Shown one piece after another: positions 1 to 10,010 of a DNA stretch of 64,000 nt. The position numbers were made by a program, and so were the translations under genes. This DNA is from Chlamydiota bacterium (GTDB lineage: Bacteria; Chlamydiota; Chlamydiia; Chlamydiales; JAAKFR01). Each line of letters begins with the position of its first letter. Positions within the stretch are counted from its first letter, which is position 1. The notes beneath the pieces are model-generated. The model worked only from the letters and a program-made list of their open reading frames with translations. It was not told the origin of the DNA and did no database searches. The stretch is taken from assembly GCA_021772465.1 (NCBI GenBank), contig JAJFLX010000012.1:129404-193403 (forward strand). Reading direction: 5' to 3'.

Positions 1-976
1 GCACCTCGAGGTATTCGAGTGTGCACTTGATATGAGCAGGGGATGTGGAAAAGCAGAGCGGCTCCTCTAGATTATTCGTATAAAGCGCCGGGAGGGGAAG
101 CTCTTTCTCATTCGATCCAATCTGCATCCCACCACTCATAGCCAAATCAAAAGCCCTAGCGAGCAGGGCGCCTAAAGAGAGGCGATCGAGTGTTGCCGTC
201 CGAGCGAGCCGCTCTTCAGGCTGAGAAGCAAATCGAGCATGATTGATAAGCATCGCAAGCAGCTCTCTTTGCTCTGAGCTAAAAGAGAAGGGAGTTAAAA
301 AATAGCGCTTTCCGCTGAGCGAAATGGGCTCTTTGAATCGGATAGCGTCGAGAAATTGCTTGACATTCGAGATGTAAAGCGGCTTGGACCTTGAGGGGAG
401 ACGGATAGCGAGTTGAAATTCGGGTTGAATGTGATCGATAAAGATGATGGCCAATTCTGCCTGGTCTTCATCGAGAACTTCGGGCTTAAGAAAGAATGGG
501 GAACCGGCTAAGTGGGTCGCAGCTCCAACGTACTCTCTAAGGACCTCTTTTTGGCAGTGCTCATCTTGGCGCACCTCTTCTTTCGTTGCAGCTTGCTCAA
601 ATGTTTCGAGAAGATGTTTTTTATCTTCGTCATCAATCTCTTCGTCACTCTCTACATCCGCTTCTTGAGAGTAGTTCACTACGATTTTATCGAGATTGCA
701 TTCGAGGTGGTAGAGAAGCGCTGCAATATGTTGACAGTCATAAGTATAAGTGCAATCGCAATTCGAATCGACAGCTATTGACTCTGAGCGATCAATCTCA
801 ATTTCACTCTCATACACGTTTTCAAACGCGCCCCTTACTTTTGAGCTGAGCCGAATGGAGCTGAGATCCAAAGAGACAATTTTAGCACTGACAACAGAGC
901 TTTTATCATAGAGTTCCTTCCCTTCTTTAAGGATAGAGGAAGAAAAATCTTGTCGCAATTTTCGAAAATTCAACAT
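1..976 (-). CDS. SNF2-family helicase, N-terminal part with SWIM zinc finger (cut by window edge)
   Basis: This reverse-strand reading frame is open from an ATG at 976 to the window edge, giving 325 residues without a stop. Residues 73-83 hold a SWIM zinc motif: C73 and C75, then C81 and H83 in the context DCQHIAALLYH. SWIM fingers sit at the N-terminus of bacterial SWI2/SNF2 DNA-dependent ATPases. The helicase core itself would lie beyond the window. The assignment is supported by context: C. trachomatis has its SNF2 helicase (CT708) next to tig, clpP, clpX and pcnB, the same order as here. The role is probably nucleoprotein remodelling or transcription recycling. The ATPase motifs cannot be seen, so SNF2 identity rests on SWIM plus synteny. 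Confidence 0.8.
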   Translation of the reverse strand, partial: MLNFRKLRQDFSSSILKEGKELYDKSSVVSAKIVSLDLSSIRLSSKVRGAFENVYESEIEIDRSESIAVDSNCDCTYTYDCQHIAALLYHLECNLDKIVVNYSQEADVESDEEIDDEDKKHLLETFEQAATKEEVRQDEHCQKEVLREYVGAATHLAGSPFFLKPEVLDEDQAELAIIFIDHIQPEFQLAIRLPSRSKPLYISNVKQFLDAIRFKEPISLSGKRYFLTPFSFSSEQRELLAMLINHARFASQPEERLARTATLDRLSLGALLARAFDLAMSGGMQIGSNEKELPLPALYTNNLEEPLCFSTSPAHIKCTLEYLEV

Positions 977-1069
977 GCAGGTAGCCTTAATCGAACAATG
1001 CTCGTAGTTGTACTGATTTCTTACTGCCAAAGCAATGAAAAACTTTGATTGATAGCTACGACAGAAAAC

Positions 1070-1098
1070 TTGCAGAAAAGTGTCTTTCGACGTAAGCT
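1070..1098 (+). promoter_or_regulatory. Predicted sigma-70-type promoter for tRNA-Gly (and possibly tig)
   Basis: TTGCAG at 1070-1075, a 17-base spacer, and TAAGCT at 1093-1098 place a start site about 10 bases before the tRNA. The -10 box is a weak match. Confidence 0.4.
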
Positions 1099-1114
1099 GT
1101 TGCCTTTCTGTTTT

Positions 1115-1186
1115 GCGGGTGTAGCTCAGTGGTAGAGCATCACGTTGCCAACGTGAGGGTCGTGAGTTCGAACCTCATCACCCGCT
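1115..1186 (+). tRNA. tRNA-Gly (GCC anticodon)
   Basis: The sequence folds as a complete cloverleaf. The acceptor stem pairs GCGGGTG with CACCCGC, the D arm is GCTC/GAGC, the anticodon stem is TCACG/CGTGA around loop TTGCCAA, and the T arm is GTGAG-TTCGAAC-CTCAT. The anticodon is GCC, which reads GGC (and GGU) glycine codons. The 3' CCA is not encoded: the bases after the discriminator T are ATT. CCA must therefore be added by an enzyme such as the one encoded at 4384. The trigger factor start codon lies only four bases downstream. Confidence 0.97.
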
Positions 1187-1190
1187 ATTT

Positions 1191-2480
1191 ATGTCTAAAA
1201 CTTATGAAAATTCTTCTTTTACGGTAACCTCGACGGTTGAACCGGGTTGTCGCATCTCATTAAACATCGAAGTGAAGCCTGAGCAGGTCAAAAAAGCTTA
1301 TAAAAAGGCAGTCAAAACTGTTAACAAGCAGATCTCGATTCCCGGTTTCCGCAAGGGGAAGGCTCCCGATGGAACAGTTATCTCACGCTATGGCTCCTAC
1401 ATTGAGAGCGAGTGGAAAGAGGTGCTTGTTCAAGAGGCTTACCGAGCCGCTCTCGATTTGACCCAAATTTTCCCTTTAAACAAAGAGAGTATTAGCTCTC
1501 CTAAAATTGAAAAATATAGCCAAGAAGAGGGTGCTTTGATCTCCCTATCTTACGAGCACTACCCCGAAGTTCCCGAGATAGATTTTGCTGCTATCACCCT
1601 TCCAGAAATTGAATCGACACCAGTAGGTGAAGAGCGAATTGACGAGGCTCTTGAAGAGATCCGGCGCAGTCAAGCCGATTTCGAGCCTGTAGAGGGGAGA
1701 GCTGTAGAGCAAGGCGATTATGTCGATGTCACGATCAACGCAATCGATCGCGACCCCCCTGAACCGATCGTGACAGATAGAAGGTTCGAAGTAGATCCTA
1801 AACGGATTGCTCCTTGGCTCTGCACTCTTCTCATCGGCATGAAAGTCGACGAGGAAGCAGAGGGGTTGAGTGAACTCGATGAAAAAGCCGATGAAGAGGC
1901 ACGAAAAAATTTCAAGCCCACTCAGGTGCGCATCACACTACACAGCATTAAGAAAATAGTCCTTCCTGAGATTGGGGAGGATCTTGCAAAGAAAAGTGGT
2001 GCAGATTCCTTAGAAGTACTTAAAGTGCGCATCCGCGAGAATTTGACAAAAGAGGCAGACGAAGAGAGGCGCAAAAAACAGATCGAAGTGCTCGAAACCG
2101 TGTTGCTGGAGACCTACTCGTTTGAAATTCCTCAATCGGCAGCTCTTAAAGAGCGCGAAGCGCGCATCCGCGCGAAGATCGAAGAGATGAAAGCTAAGGA
2201 GCTAACCGATGAGGCGATCAAAAGCCAGGAGCATGAGATTGAATCCCAAGTTTCTGAAGAGGTGGACAAAGCTTACCGTCTCTATTTTCTCGAGCAAAAA
2301 ATGGCGAAGCAGGGCGACATCGTTGTAACAGAAAAAGAGATCAATGCCCTGATTCAGGAGAATCCCTACTTCCTTCAAATGGAGGGGAGCCAGGAGCTTG
2401 TTTCTCGTATGGCAAACGCTCTTTTTCAGAGGAAAGTGAAAGAGTACGCTCTGCAGCAAGTGCTTGGCAAAAATGCTTGA
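1191..2480 (+). CDS. tig: Trigger factor, ribosome-associated chaperone
   Basis: The 429-residue protein binds at the ribosome exit tunnel and shields nascent chains. The ribosome-docking signature GFRKGKAP lies at residues 52-59, followed by the N-terminal domain, a divergent FKBP-like region (about 160-260) and the helical C-terminal chaperone arms, so the domain order is complete. Length fits the family (about 430). It heads the conserved chlamydial order tig-clpP-clpX-pcnB. The ATG at 1191 begins four bases after tRNA-Gly, so no Shine-Dalgarno site fits outside the tRNA. If the tRNA is processed out of a common transcript, the message would be nearly leaderless. The start is supported by the family-like length of the N-terminus. 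Confidence 0.95.
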   Translation: MSKTYENSSFTVTSTVEPGCRISLNIEVKPEQVKKAYKKAVKTVNKQISIPGFRKGKAPDGTVISRYGSYIESEWKEVLVQEAYRAALDLTQIFPLNKESISSPKIEKYSQEEGALISLSYEHYPEVPEIDFAAITLPEIESTPVGEERIDEALEEIRRSQADFEPVEGRAVEQGDYVDVTINAIDRDPPEPIVTDRRFEVDPKRIAPWLCTLLIGMKVDEEAEGLSELDEKADEEARKNFKPTQVRITLHSIKKIVLPEIGEDLAKKSGADSLEVLKVRIRENLTKEADEERRKKQIEVLETVLLETYSFEIPQSAALKEREARIRAKIEEMKAKELTDEAIKSQEHEIESQVSEEVDKAYRLYFLEQKMAKQGDIVVTEKEINALIQENPYFLQMEGSQELVSRMANALFQRKVKEYALQQVLGKNA

Positions 2481-2539
2481 CCCTAGCTCGGCTTGAGACT
2501 ACACTCCCGCCTGAGTTAACCTGCAGCAGAAAGGAAATT

Positions 2540-3130
2540 ATGACACTTGTCCCTTACGTAATTGAAGACACGGGCCGTGGCGAAAGAGCCATGGACATCT
2601 ACTCTCGGCTTCTTAAGGATCGTATTGTTTTAATTGGTCAGCCGATTGATGAGCAGCTTGCCAACACGGTGATTGCTCAACTCCTCTTTTTGATGTCTGA
2701 TGATCCGAAAAAAGACATTCAGGTATTCATCAACTCGCCGGGTGGTTACATCACAGCCGGTCTGGCGATATTCGACACTATGCGTTTTCTCGGTTGCGAT
2801 GTGAACACTTACTGCATCGGTCAAGCGGCTTCCATGGGGGCACTCCTTTTAGCTGCTGGGACTAAAGGAAAACGTAAAGCGCTTCCGCACAGCCGCATCA
2901 TGATCCACCAACCCTCTGGTGGCATTATGGGAACATCTGCGGATATTGAGCTTCAGGCTGAAGAGATCCTTCGTCTCAAAAAGTACCTAGCAGACATCCT
3001 CGCGGATTGCACAGGTAAGCCGGTAGAAAAAATTCTCGATGACTCTGAGAGGGACTTCTTCATGAGCCCAAGTGAGGCGATTGAGTACGGCCTCATCGAC
3101 GAGATCGTCACTTCACAAAAGGCGATTTAA
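2540..3130 (+). CDS. clpP: ATP-dependent Clp protease proteolytic subunit
   Basis: This 196-residue serine peptidase forms the barrel that degrades proteins unfolded by ClpX. The catalytic triad is visible: S98 in GQAASMG, H123 in IMIHQP, and D172 in SERDFF. An ATG at 2477 would extend the protein by 21 residues unlike ClpP and overlap tig. I chose 2540 because AAAGGA sits just upstream at 2530-2535 and the protein then begins [10 protein letters not shown] as in other ClpPs. It lies seven bases upstream of clpX, as in the chlamydial clpP2-clpX pair, so it is probably the ClpX-linked paralogue of the two chlamydial ClpPs. Confidence 0.96.
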   Translation: MTLVPYVIEDTGRGERAMDIYSRLLKDRIVLIGQPIDEQLANTVIAQLLFLMSDDPKKDIQVFINSPGGYITAGLAIFDTMRFLGCDVNTYCIGQAASMGALLLAAGTKGKRKALPHSRIMIHQPSGGIMGTSADIELQAEEILRLKKYLADILADCTGKPVEKILDDSERDFFMSPSEAIEYGLIDEIVTSQKAI

Positions 3131-3136
3131 CCTCCT

Positions 3137-4387
3137 ATGACGAAAAAGAAATTTAGCAATAAGGAGCTCGCAACATGCTCATTTTGTGGGAGAAGTGAAG
3201 ATGAGGTAGAAAAACTCATCTCGGGTCCAGACGTCTTTATCTGCGATAACTGCACTCGTCTTTGCATGAGTATTTTGGAAAAAAAGCCTGCTCCCAAAGA
3301 GCTCAAGGTCCTCAAACCCTCTGAAATCAAGGCGCGTCTCGATGAATTTGTGATTGGTCAGCATGAAGCTAAGCGTACTATCGCTGTCGCTGTCTATAAC
3401 CACTACAAAAGGATCCGAGCTTTGGCTGAAGGGCGTAGCGTGGGTTACAACAAATCAAATGTCATGTTGCTAGGGCCTACAGGCTCGGGAAAGACTCTGA
3501 TTGCTAAAACGTTAGCAGAGGTGCTCGACGTCCCTTTCACGATTGCTGATGCCACAACGCTTACAGAGGCGGGCTATGTCGGGGAGGATGTGGAAAATAT
3601 CGTACTTAGACTCCTGCAGTCGGCCGACTACGATGTTGCGCGCGCAGAACAGGGGATCATCTACATCGATGAAATTGATAAAATTGGGCGCACCACCTCG
3701 AATGTCTCCATCACTCGCGATGTATCGGGTGAAGGAGTGCAGCAAGCGCTTCTTAAGATTGTTGAGGGCACAGTTGCCAATGTCCCTCCCAAAGGGGGGA
3801 GGAAGCACCCTCACCAAGAGTACATCAAAGTGAGCACCGAAAATATTCTTTTCATCGTCGGAGGCGCTTTTGTACACCTCGACAAGATGATTTCTAAAAG
3901 GCTGGGCAAAAGCACAATAGGGTTTACCGACATTGAGACTGGAAAGAAGATCGACCCTAGTGACAGAAACCAGCTACTCCAGCAAGTAGAGCCTGAAGAT
4001 TTGATTGGCTTTGGCATGATCCCTGAATTCATCGGCCGTTTCAACTGCATTGTTAACTGCAACGAGCTCACCTTGGATGACCTTGTCCAGGTGCTTACCG
4101 AGCCAAAATATTCTGTCACCTCCCAATACCAAGCGCTTTTCAATGAGGAAAACGTCAAGCTCGAATTTGCTCCTGAAGCGCTCTACGCTGCGGCAAAAAA
4201 AGCGAAGGAGGCAGGAACAGGGGCGAGGGCTCTGCGCATGATTTTGGAAAATCTTCTCACTGATTTGATGTTTGAAGTCCCCTCTGATGACACCATTGCT
4301 GAAATTCTCATCACAGAGCAGACCGTTACAGAGGGAGCTTCTCCGCAGATCGTGCGTAGAGATAATTCGTCTGAAAGAATTGCATGA
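3137..4387 (+). CDS. clpX: ATP-dependent Clp protease ATP-binding subunit ClpX
   Basis: ClpX is an AAA+ unfoldase that feeds substrates to ClpP. The 416 residues have the expected N-terminal zinc-binding domain (C14, C17, C36, C39), Walker A GPTGSGKT at 113-120, Walker B IIYIDEID near 174-181, the substrate-pore RKH loop, and the IGF tripeptide that docks on ClpP. All key elements are intact. No good ribosome-binding site lies directly before the ATG; AAAAGGCG is about 12 bases upstream, so translation may be coupled to clpP. The stop overlaps the next start as ATGA. Confidence 0.97.
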   Translation: MTKKKFSNKELATCSFCGRSEDEVEKLISGPDVFICDNCTRLCMSILEKKPAPKELKVLKPSEIKARLDEFVIGQHEAKRTIAVAVYNHYKRIRALAEGRSVGYNKSNVMLLGPTGSGKTLIAKTLAEVLDVPFTIADATTLTEAGYVGEDVENIVLRLLQSADYDVARAEQGIIYIDEIDKIGRTTSNVSITRDVSGEGVQQALLKIVEGTVANVPPKGGRKHPHQEYIKVSTENILFIVGGAFVHLDKMISKRLGKSTIGFTDIETGKKIDPSDRNQLLQQVEPEDLIGFGMIPEFIGRFNCIVNCNELTLDDLVQVLTEPKYSVTSQYQALFNEENVKLEFAPEALYAAAKKAKEAGTGARALRMILENLLTDLMFEVPSDDTIAEILITEQTVTEGASPQIVRRDNSSERIA

Positions 4388-5550
4388 GATTGGCCCGAAA
4401 AATTTGCCAAACTCTTTTTGATGCTGGCTACACTGCCTATTTTGCTGGAGGATGGGTGAGAGACAAACTCATGGGCGTCGAAGCCGATGAGATCGACATA
4501 GCCACGAGTGCTCCTCCTCAAGTGATCCAAAAGCTCTTTCCCAAAACGATTCCTGTTGGAATTGCCTTTGGTGTTGTCATTGTCGCTTTCGAGGGTGTCC
4601 ACTTTGAAGTGACTACTTTTCGAAAAGACCACTCTTACGCCGATGGGCGTCACCCTGAGGGGGTAGATTTCTCCACCCCCGAAAAAGATGCGCAGAGGCG
4701 CGACTTCACCATCAATGGCCTATTTTACGACCCGCTCACAGAGACTCTTTATGACTACGTCGAGGGAGAGCGAGACATTGAGCGCAAACTAATTCGAGCT
4801 ATCGGGGACCCTCATGCTCGTTTTCAAGAGGACCGCTTGCGCATGCTTCGAGCGGTTCGCTTTTCCACTCGTTTTGATTTTGCTCTTGAGCGTGAGACTG
4901 AAAAGGCTATTGCTGAGCATGCTTCAAAACTTTTTCCTTCGGTCAGTTGGGAGCGGGTGTGGCAAGAGCTGTCGAAGATGGCGCAAGCCCCACGCTTTGG
5001 ACAAGCTCTTTTGATGCTCCAGGAGCTTGGGCTTCTTGCCACACTATTTCCAGCGCTCCAATCGAAAGAGATCACCGCGCTTGTTAAACCTTTTCCCTAT
5101 TTTCCGCTCAAAACCCCTGCGATTATCTACCTCCTAGAGCTTTTTGACACTTTAGAAGAGCGCTTAGAGCTTTGTGAGAGGTTAAAAGTCTCTCGCCGGG
5201 ATCTCAAACTCGCTCATTTTTTTAGTGAGCCCTTGCCGACCAAAGACCACGACTGGGCCCATTTTTATGCGCATCCCGATTCTCGTTTGCGCATTCAAGT
5301 GGAGGGGGCAAAGATTTTACCACCAGAGCGTGCGCCCTACCTTGAGGAGCACATGGAGCGTGAGAAGCGTCTTGCTCCCCACATTGAGAGAATAACTCGA
5401 GGAAAGCCTCTTGTGACCTCTTCTCACTTGAAAGAGAGGGGGGTTGCGCCAGGGAAACAGATGGGTGAGCTTCTCAAAATAGCGGAGACTATTGCCATCG
5501 ACCAAGACTTGCATGTCGCTGAAGAGGTGCTCGCTAAGCTGAATTTATAA
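4384..5550 (+). CDS. CCA-adding enzyme / poly(A) polymerase family nucleotidyltransferase
   Basis: This 388-residue class II nucleotidyltransferase should add CCA or A residues to RNA 3' ends. The head domain has GGWVRD near residue 20, the metal-binding DxD in [17 protein letters not shown], then RRDFTING and the neck motif [12 protein letters not shown]. Chlamydial genomes usually label this locus pcnB. However, VTTFRKD followed by [10 protein letters not shown] and the absence of a basic C-terminal extension resemble tRNA CCA-adding enzymes more closely. Both tRNA genes in this window lack an encoded CCA, so such an enzyme is required. It overlaps clpX by four bases, implying translational coupling. 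CCA versus poly(A) specificity cannot be settled by eye. Confidence 0.85.
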   Translation: MRLARKICQTLFDAGYTAYFAGGWVRDKLMGVEADEIDIATSAPPQVIQKLFPKTIPVGIAFGVVIVAFEGVHFEVTTFRKDHSYADGRHPEGVDFSTPEKDAQRRDFTINGLFYDPLTETLYDYVEGERDIERKLIRAIGDPHARFQEDRLRMLRAVRFSTRFDFALERETEKAIAEHASKLFPSVSWERVWQELSKMAQAPRFGQALLMLQELGLLATLFPALQSKEITALVKPFPYFPLKTPAIIYLLELFDTLEERLELCERLKVSRRDLKLAHFFSEPLPTKDHDWAHFYAHPDSRLRIQVEGAKILPPERAPYLEEHMEREKRLAPHIERITRGKPLVTSSHLKERGVAPGKQMGELLKIAETIAIDQDLHVAEEVLAKLNL

Positions 5551-5565
5551 CCCTTTTTTTCTATC

Positions 5566-7461
5566 TTAGTAGGGTGCATCAGAGCAGATGGGGCGATAGC
5601 TTGGACAGGTGGCCTGGATTAGGGCTTCATTCTCTCGCGCCTCTTGTACTGAATAAAATCTGGCGCCAGGAACGTCCACTGAAAAGGGGAAAGAGCTTCT
5701 CTTTGCTAAAATTTTCACGAATCTCTTATACTCGGAGTTGTGAAGGCAAACAGCCAGAAGCTCATAGGGCTCCATTTCTTTATCTGTTAGCTTCATCGAT
5801 CCTTGAAGTGCCTTTCTAAATCTTCCAAATTGAATTAAAGGGTAGGCCCTTAAGAGATACTCTTTGGCTTTTTTTCTATTTTTACCGCCCCAATCAGTTG
5901 CCCAACTCACCTTTTTCAAATAATATTCTTTTAATTCTAAAAGGGCTGGAAGCGCCTCAAAAGTTGCGGGGACCCCCTCGAGCACCTTTTCAGCCTCCTC
6001 GATTCGGTTCCTCTTGATTAAGCAATCAGCAAAACACCCCTTTTCGCTATTTGAGAGCGCTTGGGGCGCTACTTGAAAACAAGCTCGTGCTAGGGCAAAC
6101 TCCTTTTTTCGATAGAAGTGCATACCAAATACCTTAGCCTTCAACCTCCCCCCTGGATTCAAGGTGGTGTAGAAACTTTTCCACTCATTATCACTTCGTG
6201 GAATTTTTTCAGCCTCTTCAAATCGCTTGAGCTCCACTAGCGCCCTCATCCATTGAAAACGGAGTAAATTCTCTAAAGGGGCAATACTATCGGCCAGACG
6301 GTAGAGCTTTTCAACTTCCTCCCAGCGCTTCTTGTTTTTCGCTTGAAACGCAGCGTCAATCGCTGGTTTGCGAAGAAAATCGTGGAGGGCTCCCCCTAGA
6401 AGATCTTTCACTTCAAAGATGAAATGGGGATTGCAGCGAAGCACTCGATCCGCCTCATCGCGTTTTTGGAGCTTAATAAGGTTGGCAATCTTTTCAGGAT
6501 TGGCCGCTTTAGATTCCTTAAAAAAGGCATCAGCTGCACGATATTTTTTTTCTTTATAGAACTTTTTACCTAGGTGCAATGCAACTTCGCTTTTTTGGGG
6601 ATCCGTTGATTGCTCAAGAGCGGGGGCAAGCTCCTCTAAGTTGTCCCAATTGATAAAAGTGTAATCTCTTAGCTGGCGAAGTGCATAGATCCAAATGAGC
6701 CGGTCGGTGGCCTCCATGGCCTCTGCCTTACCAAAACAGTTCGCAGCGATCTTCCATTTTTTTGCACCGTAAGCTTTTCTAGCTACGACAAGCCAGACCT
6801 TGTCATCTTGGGAGCCCTCAAGCCCTTGAACGACTGCGCCTAGAAGAGAAGGCGTTAGAAAAGTTTGCGCCGACTCATATTGCTGGTTCTTGAGATAGGA
6901 GAGAATGAGAAGGTCTTGTTTCACACTTAAACCAGCTAATACTTTAATGGCCTCCTCATACTTTTCAAGCGCATACAACTGCTCTGCAATAAGCTCACGC
7001 GCGAAATCTCCAGGTTGCATCTTTTTGAGATTTACAAGAGTGTTAGCATCTAGCGTATCAAATTTTTTTCGAAGTTGTGTTTTCTGCTCGTTATCTGCAA
7101 TTTCTGCAGCGCGCACGTAGCAAACAGCCCCACGCTCTTTGCTCAATTCCATAAAGTCATCAAACGTATAGTACTTGGCAGTCGCTAAAGCGACCACTCG
7201 AGTAAAAAAGGCGGCACTTAGAAGCGCTCCTCCTCCCAGAGTTCCGAAGCAGATCACCTTCCCATACTTTCCGAGATTTGATAAGGCGTTGGGGCCTTTG
7301 GGAAAAACGCGGTAAACAGCAAGGGTAAGCCACACTCCCCCTATCAACAAAATAGTACTCAAAGCGACCCCAATCTCAGCATTCTGCTCAGCCTGATCGA
7401 GCTTCTGCTCCCTTGAAAAACGGGATTGATCTAATTGAATAGAAGGGGCAAATAAACTCAC
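5566..7461 (-). CDS. Membrane-anchored TPR-like repeat protein
   Basis: This 631-residue protein of unknown function has two predicted membrane helices near the N-terminus (about 31-50 and 68-90) separated by a short loop. The remainder is a long helical solenoid rich in alanine, leucine and paired aromatic residues, consistent with many tetratricopeptide-like repeats (for example LYALEKYEEAIKVL near 160 and similar units to the C-terminus). The start is GTG at 7461, preceded by AAAAGGTGAG. The two-helix anchor followed by a scaffold domain recurs in other accessory genes of this window (7655, 23993, 47513, 58639). It converges on the pcnB-like gene with only 15 bases between. Which side of the membrane the repeats face is unknown. 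Confidence 0.75.
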   Translation of the reverse strand: MSLFAPSIQLDQSRFSREQKLDQAEQNAEIGVALSTILLIGGVWLTLAVYRVFPKGPNALSNLGKYGKVICFGTLGGGALLSAAFFTRVVALATAKYYTFDDFMELSKERGAVCYVRAAEIADNEQKTQLRKKFDTLDANTLVNLKKMQPGDFARELIAEQLYALEKYEEAIKVLAGLSVKQDLLILSYLKNQQYESAQTFLTPSLLGAVVQGLEGSQDDKVWLVVARKAYGAKKWKIAANCFGKAEAMEATDRLIWIYALRQLRDYTFINWDNLEELAPALEQSTDPQKSEVALHLGKKFYKEKKYRAADAFFKESKAANPEKIANLIKLQKRDEADRVLRCNPHFIFEVKDLLGGALHDFLRKPAIDAAFQAKNKKRWEEVEKLYRLADSIAPLENLLRFQWMRALVELKRFEEAEKIPRSDNEWKSFYTTLNPGGRLKAKVFGMHFYRKKEFALARACFQVAPQALSNSEKGCFADCLIKRNRIEEAEKVLEGVPATFEALPALLELKEYYLKKVSWATDWGGKNRKKAKEYLLRAYPLIQFGRFRKALQGSMKLTDKEMEPYELLAVCLHNSEYKRFVKILAKRSSFPFSVDVPGARFYSVQEARENEALIQATCPSYRPICSDAPY

Positions 7462-7654
7462 AACTCACCTTTTGTTCGCACTATTTTAATTCACAACATA
7501 TTTATAATCAAAAGAAAATAACCTTCATGCACATGCCAAAATCCTAATTCACCTACGCATTCTTGAGGGAGTTTTGAGAAAAAAAATCTATTTCGCTTTT
7601 TAAAAAAAATAGGCAAGATCGCTGTGGTAGATTGCAACTAGGATCGAGCTTGTA
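7462..7654. other. AT-rich divergent intergenic region
   Basis: This 193-base AT-rich gap separates divergent genes at 7461 (minus) and 7655 (plus) and should hold both promoters. Several TATAAT-like boxes are possible (for example TATAAT near 7501-7507), but none has a convincing -35 partner. No ORF or RNA gene was recognised. Confidence 0.4.
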
Positions 7655-8218
7655 ATGAAAATTCATCTCTCTTCATCAAATCGATGCACCACTTTCATGG
7701 TAAGCGGAGCAGCAACCCTTGGGGTCATAGCTGCAGCTCTTGGAGCCGTTGCTCTTATTGGCAGATCTCTCCCTCAAAGTGGACTCGGCCCTGTCCACTC
7801 CCTTTTGACTGACGCAGGAGTGGCAGCTCTGCTGGGAGGTGGAGGGATCGCACTGGCTGCTACAACAGCCAAACTCTTATCCGTAAAACGCTCAAATCCT
7901 TCGGATACAACGATAGAGAATCTCGAGAAAAGGTACCACTCTCTTCAAAATAAGATTCAACAAGCCAAAAAAAACGAGCATTGGGAGGCTCGCGCTTTTG
8001 CTTCGGGCTGTGTGCCAGAACTTTGCCTACTGGCAGGAAGATATGGAGAGCTTAGAAAAAAACAAGAGGCTCAAAAAATTCTTCAAATAGCAGAAGAGTG
8101 CGCGCAGCGACTAGCCAGTACCTACGGGAGCAATCTCGCGAAAATATCCCAGGCCTACTCGAAGCTCGGTGAGCCCACTGAAGTGGAAAGAATAGGAAAA
8201 ATTTTGGTGGATCATTAA
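7655..8218 (+). CDS. Two-helix membrane protein of unknown function (paralogue A)
   Basis: I do not recognise this 187-residue protein. It has two predicted membrane helices (about 14-36 and 53-75) joined by a loop containing LPQSGLGP, then a soluble, helical C-terminal half (about 85-187) that could form TPR-like hairpins. AGGA at about 7642 lies ten bases before the ATG. The next gene, at 8260, is a tandem paralogue sharing the two-helix segment, including the LPQSGL loop motif. The arrangement suggests a recently duplicated accessory membrane protein. The glycine-rich second helix resembles hydrophobic modules of chlamydial inclusion membrane proteins, but no secretion signal can be proven. 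Confidence 0.7.
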   Translation: MKIHLSSSNRCTTFMVSGAATLGVIAAALGAVALIGRSLPQSGLGPVHSLLTDAGVAALLGGGGIALAATTAKLLSVKRSNPSDTTIENLEKRYHSLQNKIQQAKKNEHWEARAFASGCVPELCLLAGRYGELRKKQEAQKILQIAEECAQRLASTYGSNLAKISQAYSKLGEPTEVERIGKILVDH

Positions 8219-8259
8219 TACAAATATATTAGATAATATATAATTAAAACTGAGGTTTT

Positions 8260-8926
8260 ATGTCATCTGTTGGAACATTAGATCAAGCTGCTAGACCACC
8301 TCGAAGCAGGAGACGGCCCACCGCCCTATCTAGAGCAGCGTTTACTGTTGGAAGCGTTGCGGCAGCCTTAGGGGCTCTCGCTTTGATCGGAAAATACCTC
8401 CCCCAGTCGGGGCTCACTCCTTTGCACAGCAAATTAACAGATAAAGGGATGGTGGCCTTACTTAGCGAGCGGGGTTGCTCTTAGTAGATTAGCAAGACGT
8501 TCTCCACCACGCATTAGTCAGCTGCCAGATCTTGCTTGCCATAAAGACAAAACACCCCTGACACCAGAAGATTTAAACGCCATACAGAGTGATGTACGGG
8601 ATTGCGAACACGCTCTTGGTAATGACAATGCTGACGCTAGGACAAGACTCATCGAATTTATTCCTATTCTCTGCGAGCTTGCTAAGAACAATCCCCAATT
8701 TGCAGGCAACCTACTTTGGGAAGCAGAGGGGTGCGCTCTTTATGCTCCGAGTAAGTTTTCTTCTGCAAACAAACTCGTCATGATTGCCACTGCTTACAAA
8801 GATTTAAAGCTTTATCAAAAACAAAACGATATTTGCTTCCTGATTAGTACTCGTTTGAAGGACCTCAAAGGGGGCGCAAAAAGTCGCATAGAGACTGCCC
8901 TCAAAAAACTCCGATCCTCAAGCTAA
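8260..8926 (+). pseudogene. Frameshifted paralogue B of the 7655 gene
   Basis: The frame opened by the ATG at 8260 (after TGAGG) matches the 7655 protein through two-thirds of its membrane region: LPQSGLTPLHSKLTD against LPQSGLGPVHSLLTD. It then stops at 8484. From 8465 a different frame continues without a stop to TAA at 8924-8926 and encodes the expected rest: the second helix (ASGVALSRL) and a helical domain of about 140 residues. Compared with the paralogue, two bases appear to be missing (or one inserted) near 8460-8466. The downstream frame is intact for 154 codons, so the lesion is recent, a programmed shift, or a sequencing error. Confidence 0.75.
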
Positions 8927-8976
8927 TAGCCCTCCTTTTTCATAAGAAAATTGAAGTTCAGGTGGGCTATTTTTTT
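8925..8976 (+). terminator. Rho-independent-type terminator
   Basis: AATAGCCC at 8925-8932 pairs perfectly with GGGCTATT at 8964-8971 and is followed by a run of T to 8976. It lies directly after the stop of the frameshifted gene and inside the end of the convergent dehydrogenase gene. The 31-base loop is long, but the stem and T-run are clear. Confidence 0.6.
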
Positions 8977-10010
8977 GATCTCTCAAAGTCAAATGAAATG
9001 AGACCCCGCGCTACTCGACCCTCTGCCAATGAATCGATGAGCCTATTGATCGCAAGCAGGGGCACCTCATGGGTGATGAGTGCACCTAAATTAAGCTCTC
9101 CTCGTAAAAAAAGCTGCGCATAAAACTGAACATCCTCGTCAATCGAACTGCTTCCCCCCCAGCTCCCTATGATCTTTTTGCCGCGGATCAGATCAAACGG
9201 GTCTAAGCTGATTCTCTCCCCCTTGGGAAGATTGCCCGCCACAACGCAGAGCCCACCAGGCGCTCGCAACGATTCAAAAGCGCCCTCCATCGCAACCCGC
9301 TTCCCAGCCGATTCAAAAGCGTAGTCCACCCCCCGATTTTCGGTGATCTCAAGGATTCTCTGAGTCGGATTTTCACTTCCAGCATCGATCAGATGCGTTG
9401 CACCGCAGCTAGAAGCGAGCGCGAGTTTCTCAGATTGAATGTCAACCGCAATGCGTGGAAAGGCGCCAGCGCTCGTAGCCGCCAGAAGCGCACTCAACCC
9501 CACCCCACCCGCGCCAAAAAGAGCGAAAGAGTCCCCCTTCTCGAGTTTCATCTGATGACGCACAGCGCCAGCGCCTGTAGGGAGTGCGCATCCGAGAAGC
9601 GCTGCCTCCCGAAGAGGCATCTCAACAGGAAGGGGTACGACTCTATTTTCAGAGACCACAGCCCTTTCGAGGAAGGTGCTGATCGCACCAGAATTGACCT
9701 TGCCGTACTTGCAGCTAGGCACGTCAGCGCCGCTCCCTTTAAGCCATGTGAGAACAACTAGGTCGCCCGGCGCAATTTTTGTCACATTAGCGCCCACCTC
9801 TAAAACAACTCCAGACCCTTCATGACCCAAAGTGTGAGGCAAAAAAGGGTCGGGCCCCTTCATCCCGCGAATTTCGTTGAGCTGGGTGTGGCAGAGGCCG
9901 CTGTACGCCATCTCAACGAGCACCTGCCCTGCGCTCAGAGGGGGAATGTCGAGCTCCCAGAATTCAAGAGGGGCATTTTGCTGAACTAAAACAGCAGCCA
10001 GTGTCTTCAT
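8967..10010 (-). CDS. Zinc-dependent alcohol dehydrogenase family protein
   Basis: This 347-residue medium-chain dehydrogenase/reductase should interconvert an alcohol and a carbonyl using NAD(P). Catalytic zinc ligands are visible: C40 in SGLCHT, H63-E64 in the GHE motif, and C141 in LLGCALPTG, which resembles class III alcohol dehydrogenases. The Rossmann motif is GAGGVG at 166-171. The four-cysteine structural zinc loop of typical ADHs is not recognisable in the region around residues 90-110, which is unusual. It is the last gene of the sugar operon and overlaps the preceding methyltransferase by four bases, so its substrate is probably a sugar-derived alcohol or aldehyde. That role is inferred from context only. 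Confidence 0.85.
   Translation of the reverse strand: MKTLAAVLVQQNAPLEFWELDIPPLSAGQVLVEMAYSGLCHTQLNEIRGMKGPDPFLPHTLGHEGSGVVLEVGANVTKIAPGDLVVLTWLKGSGADVPSCKYGKVNSGAISTFLERAVVSENRVVPLPVEMPLREAALLGCALPTGAGAVRHQMKLEKGDSFALFGAGGVGLSALLAATSAGAFPRIAVDIQSEKLALASSCGATHLIDAGSENPTQRILEITENRGVDYAFESAGKRVAMEGAFESLRAPGGLCVVAGNLPKGERISLDPFDLIRGKKIIGSWGGSSSIDEDVQFYAQLFLRGELNLGALITHEVPLLAINRLIDSLAEGRVARGLISFDFERSKK

Noticed and set aside
444..849. Three short plus-strand frames of 74-89 codons
   Set aside because: They lie entirely inside the reverse-strand SNF2/SWIM gene, which has an intact zinc motif and fits the syntenic order.
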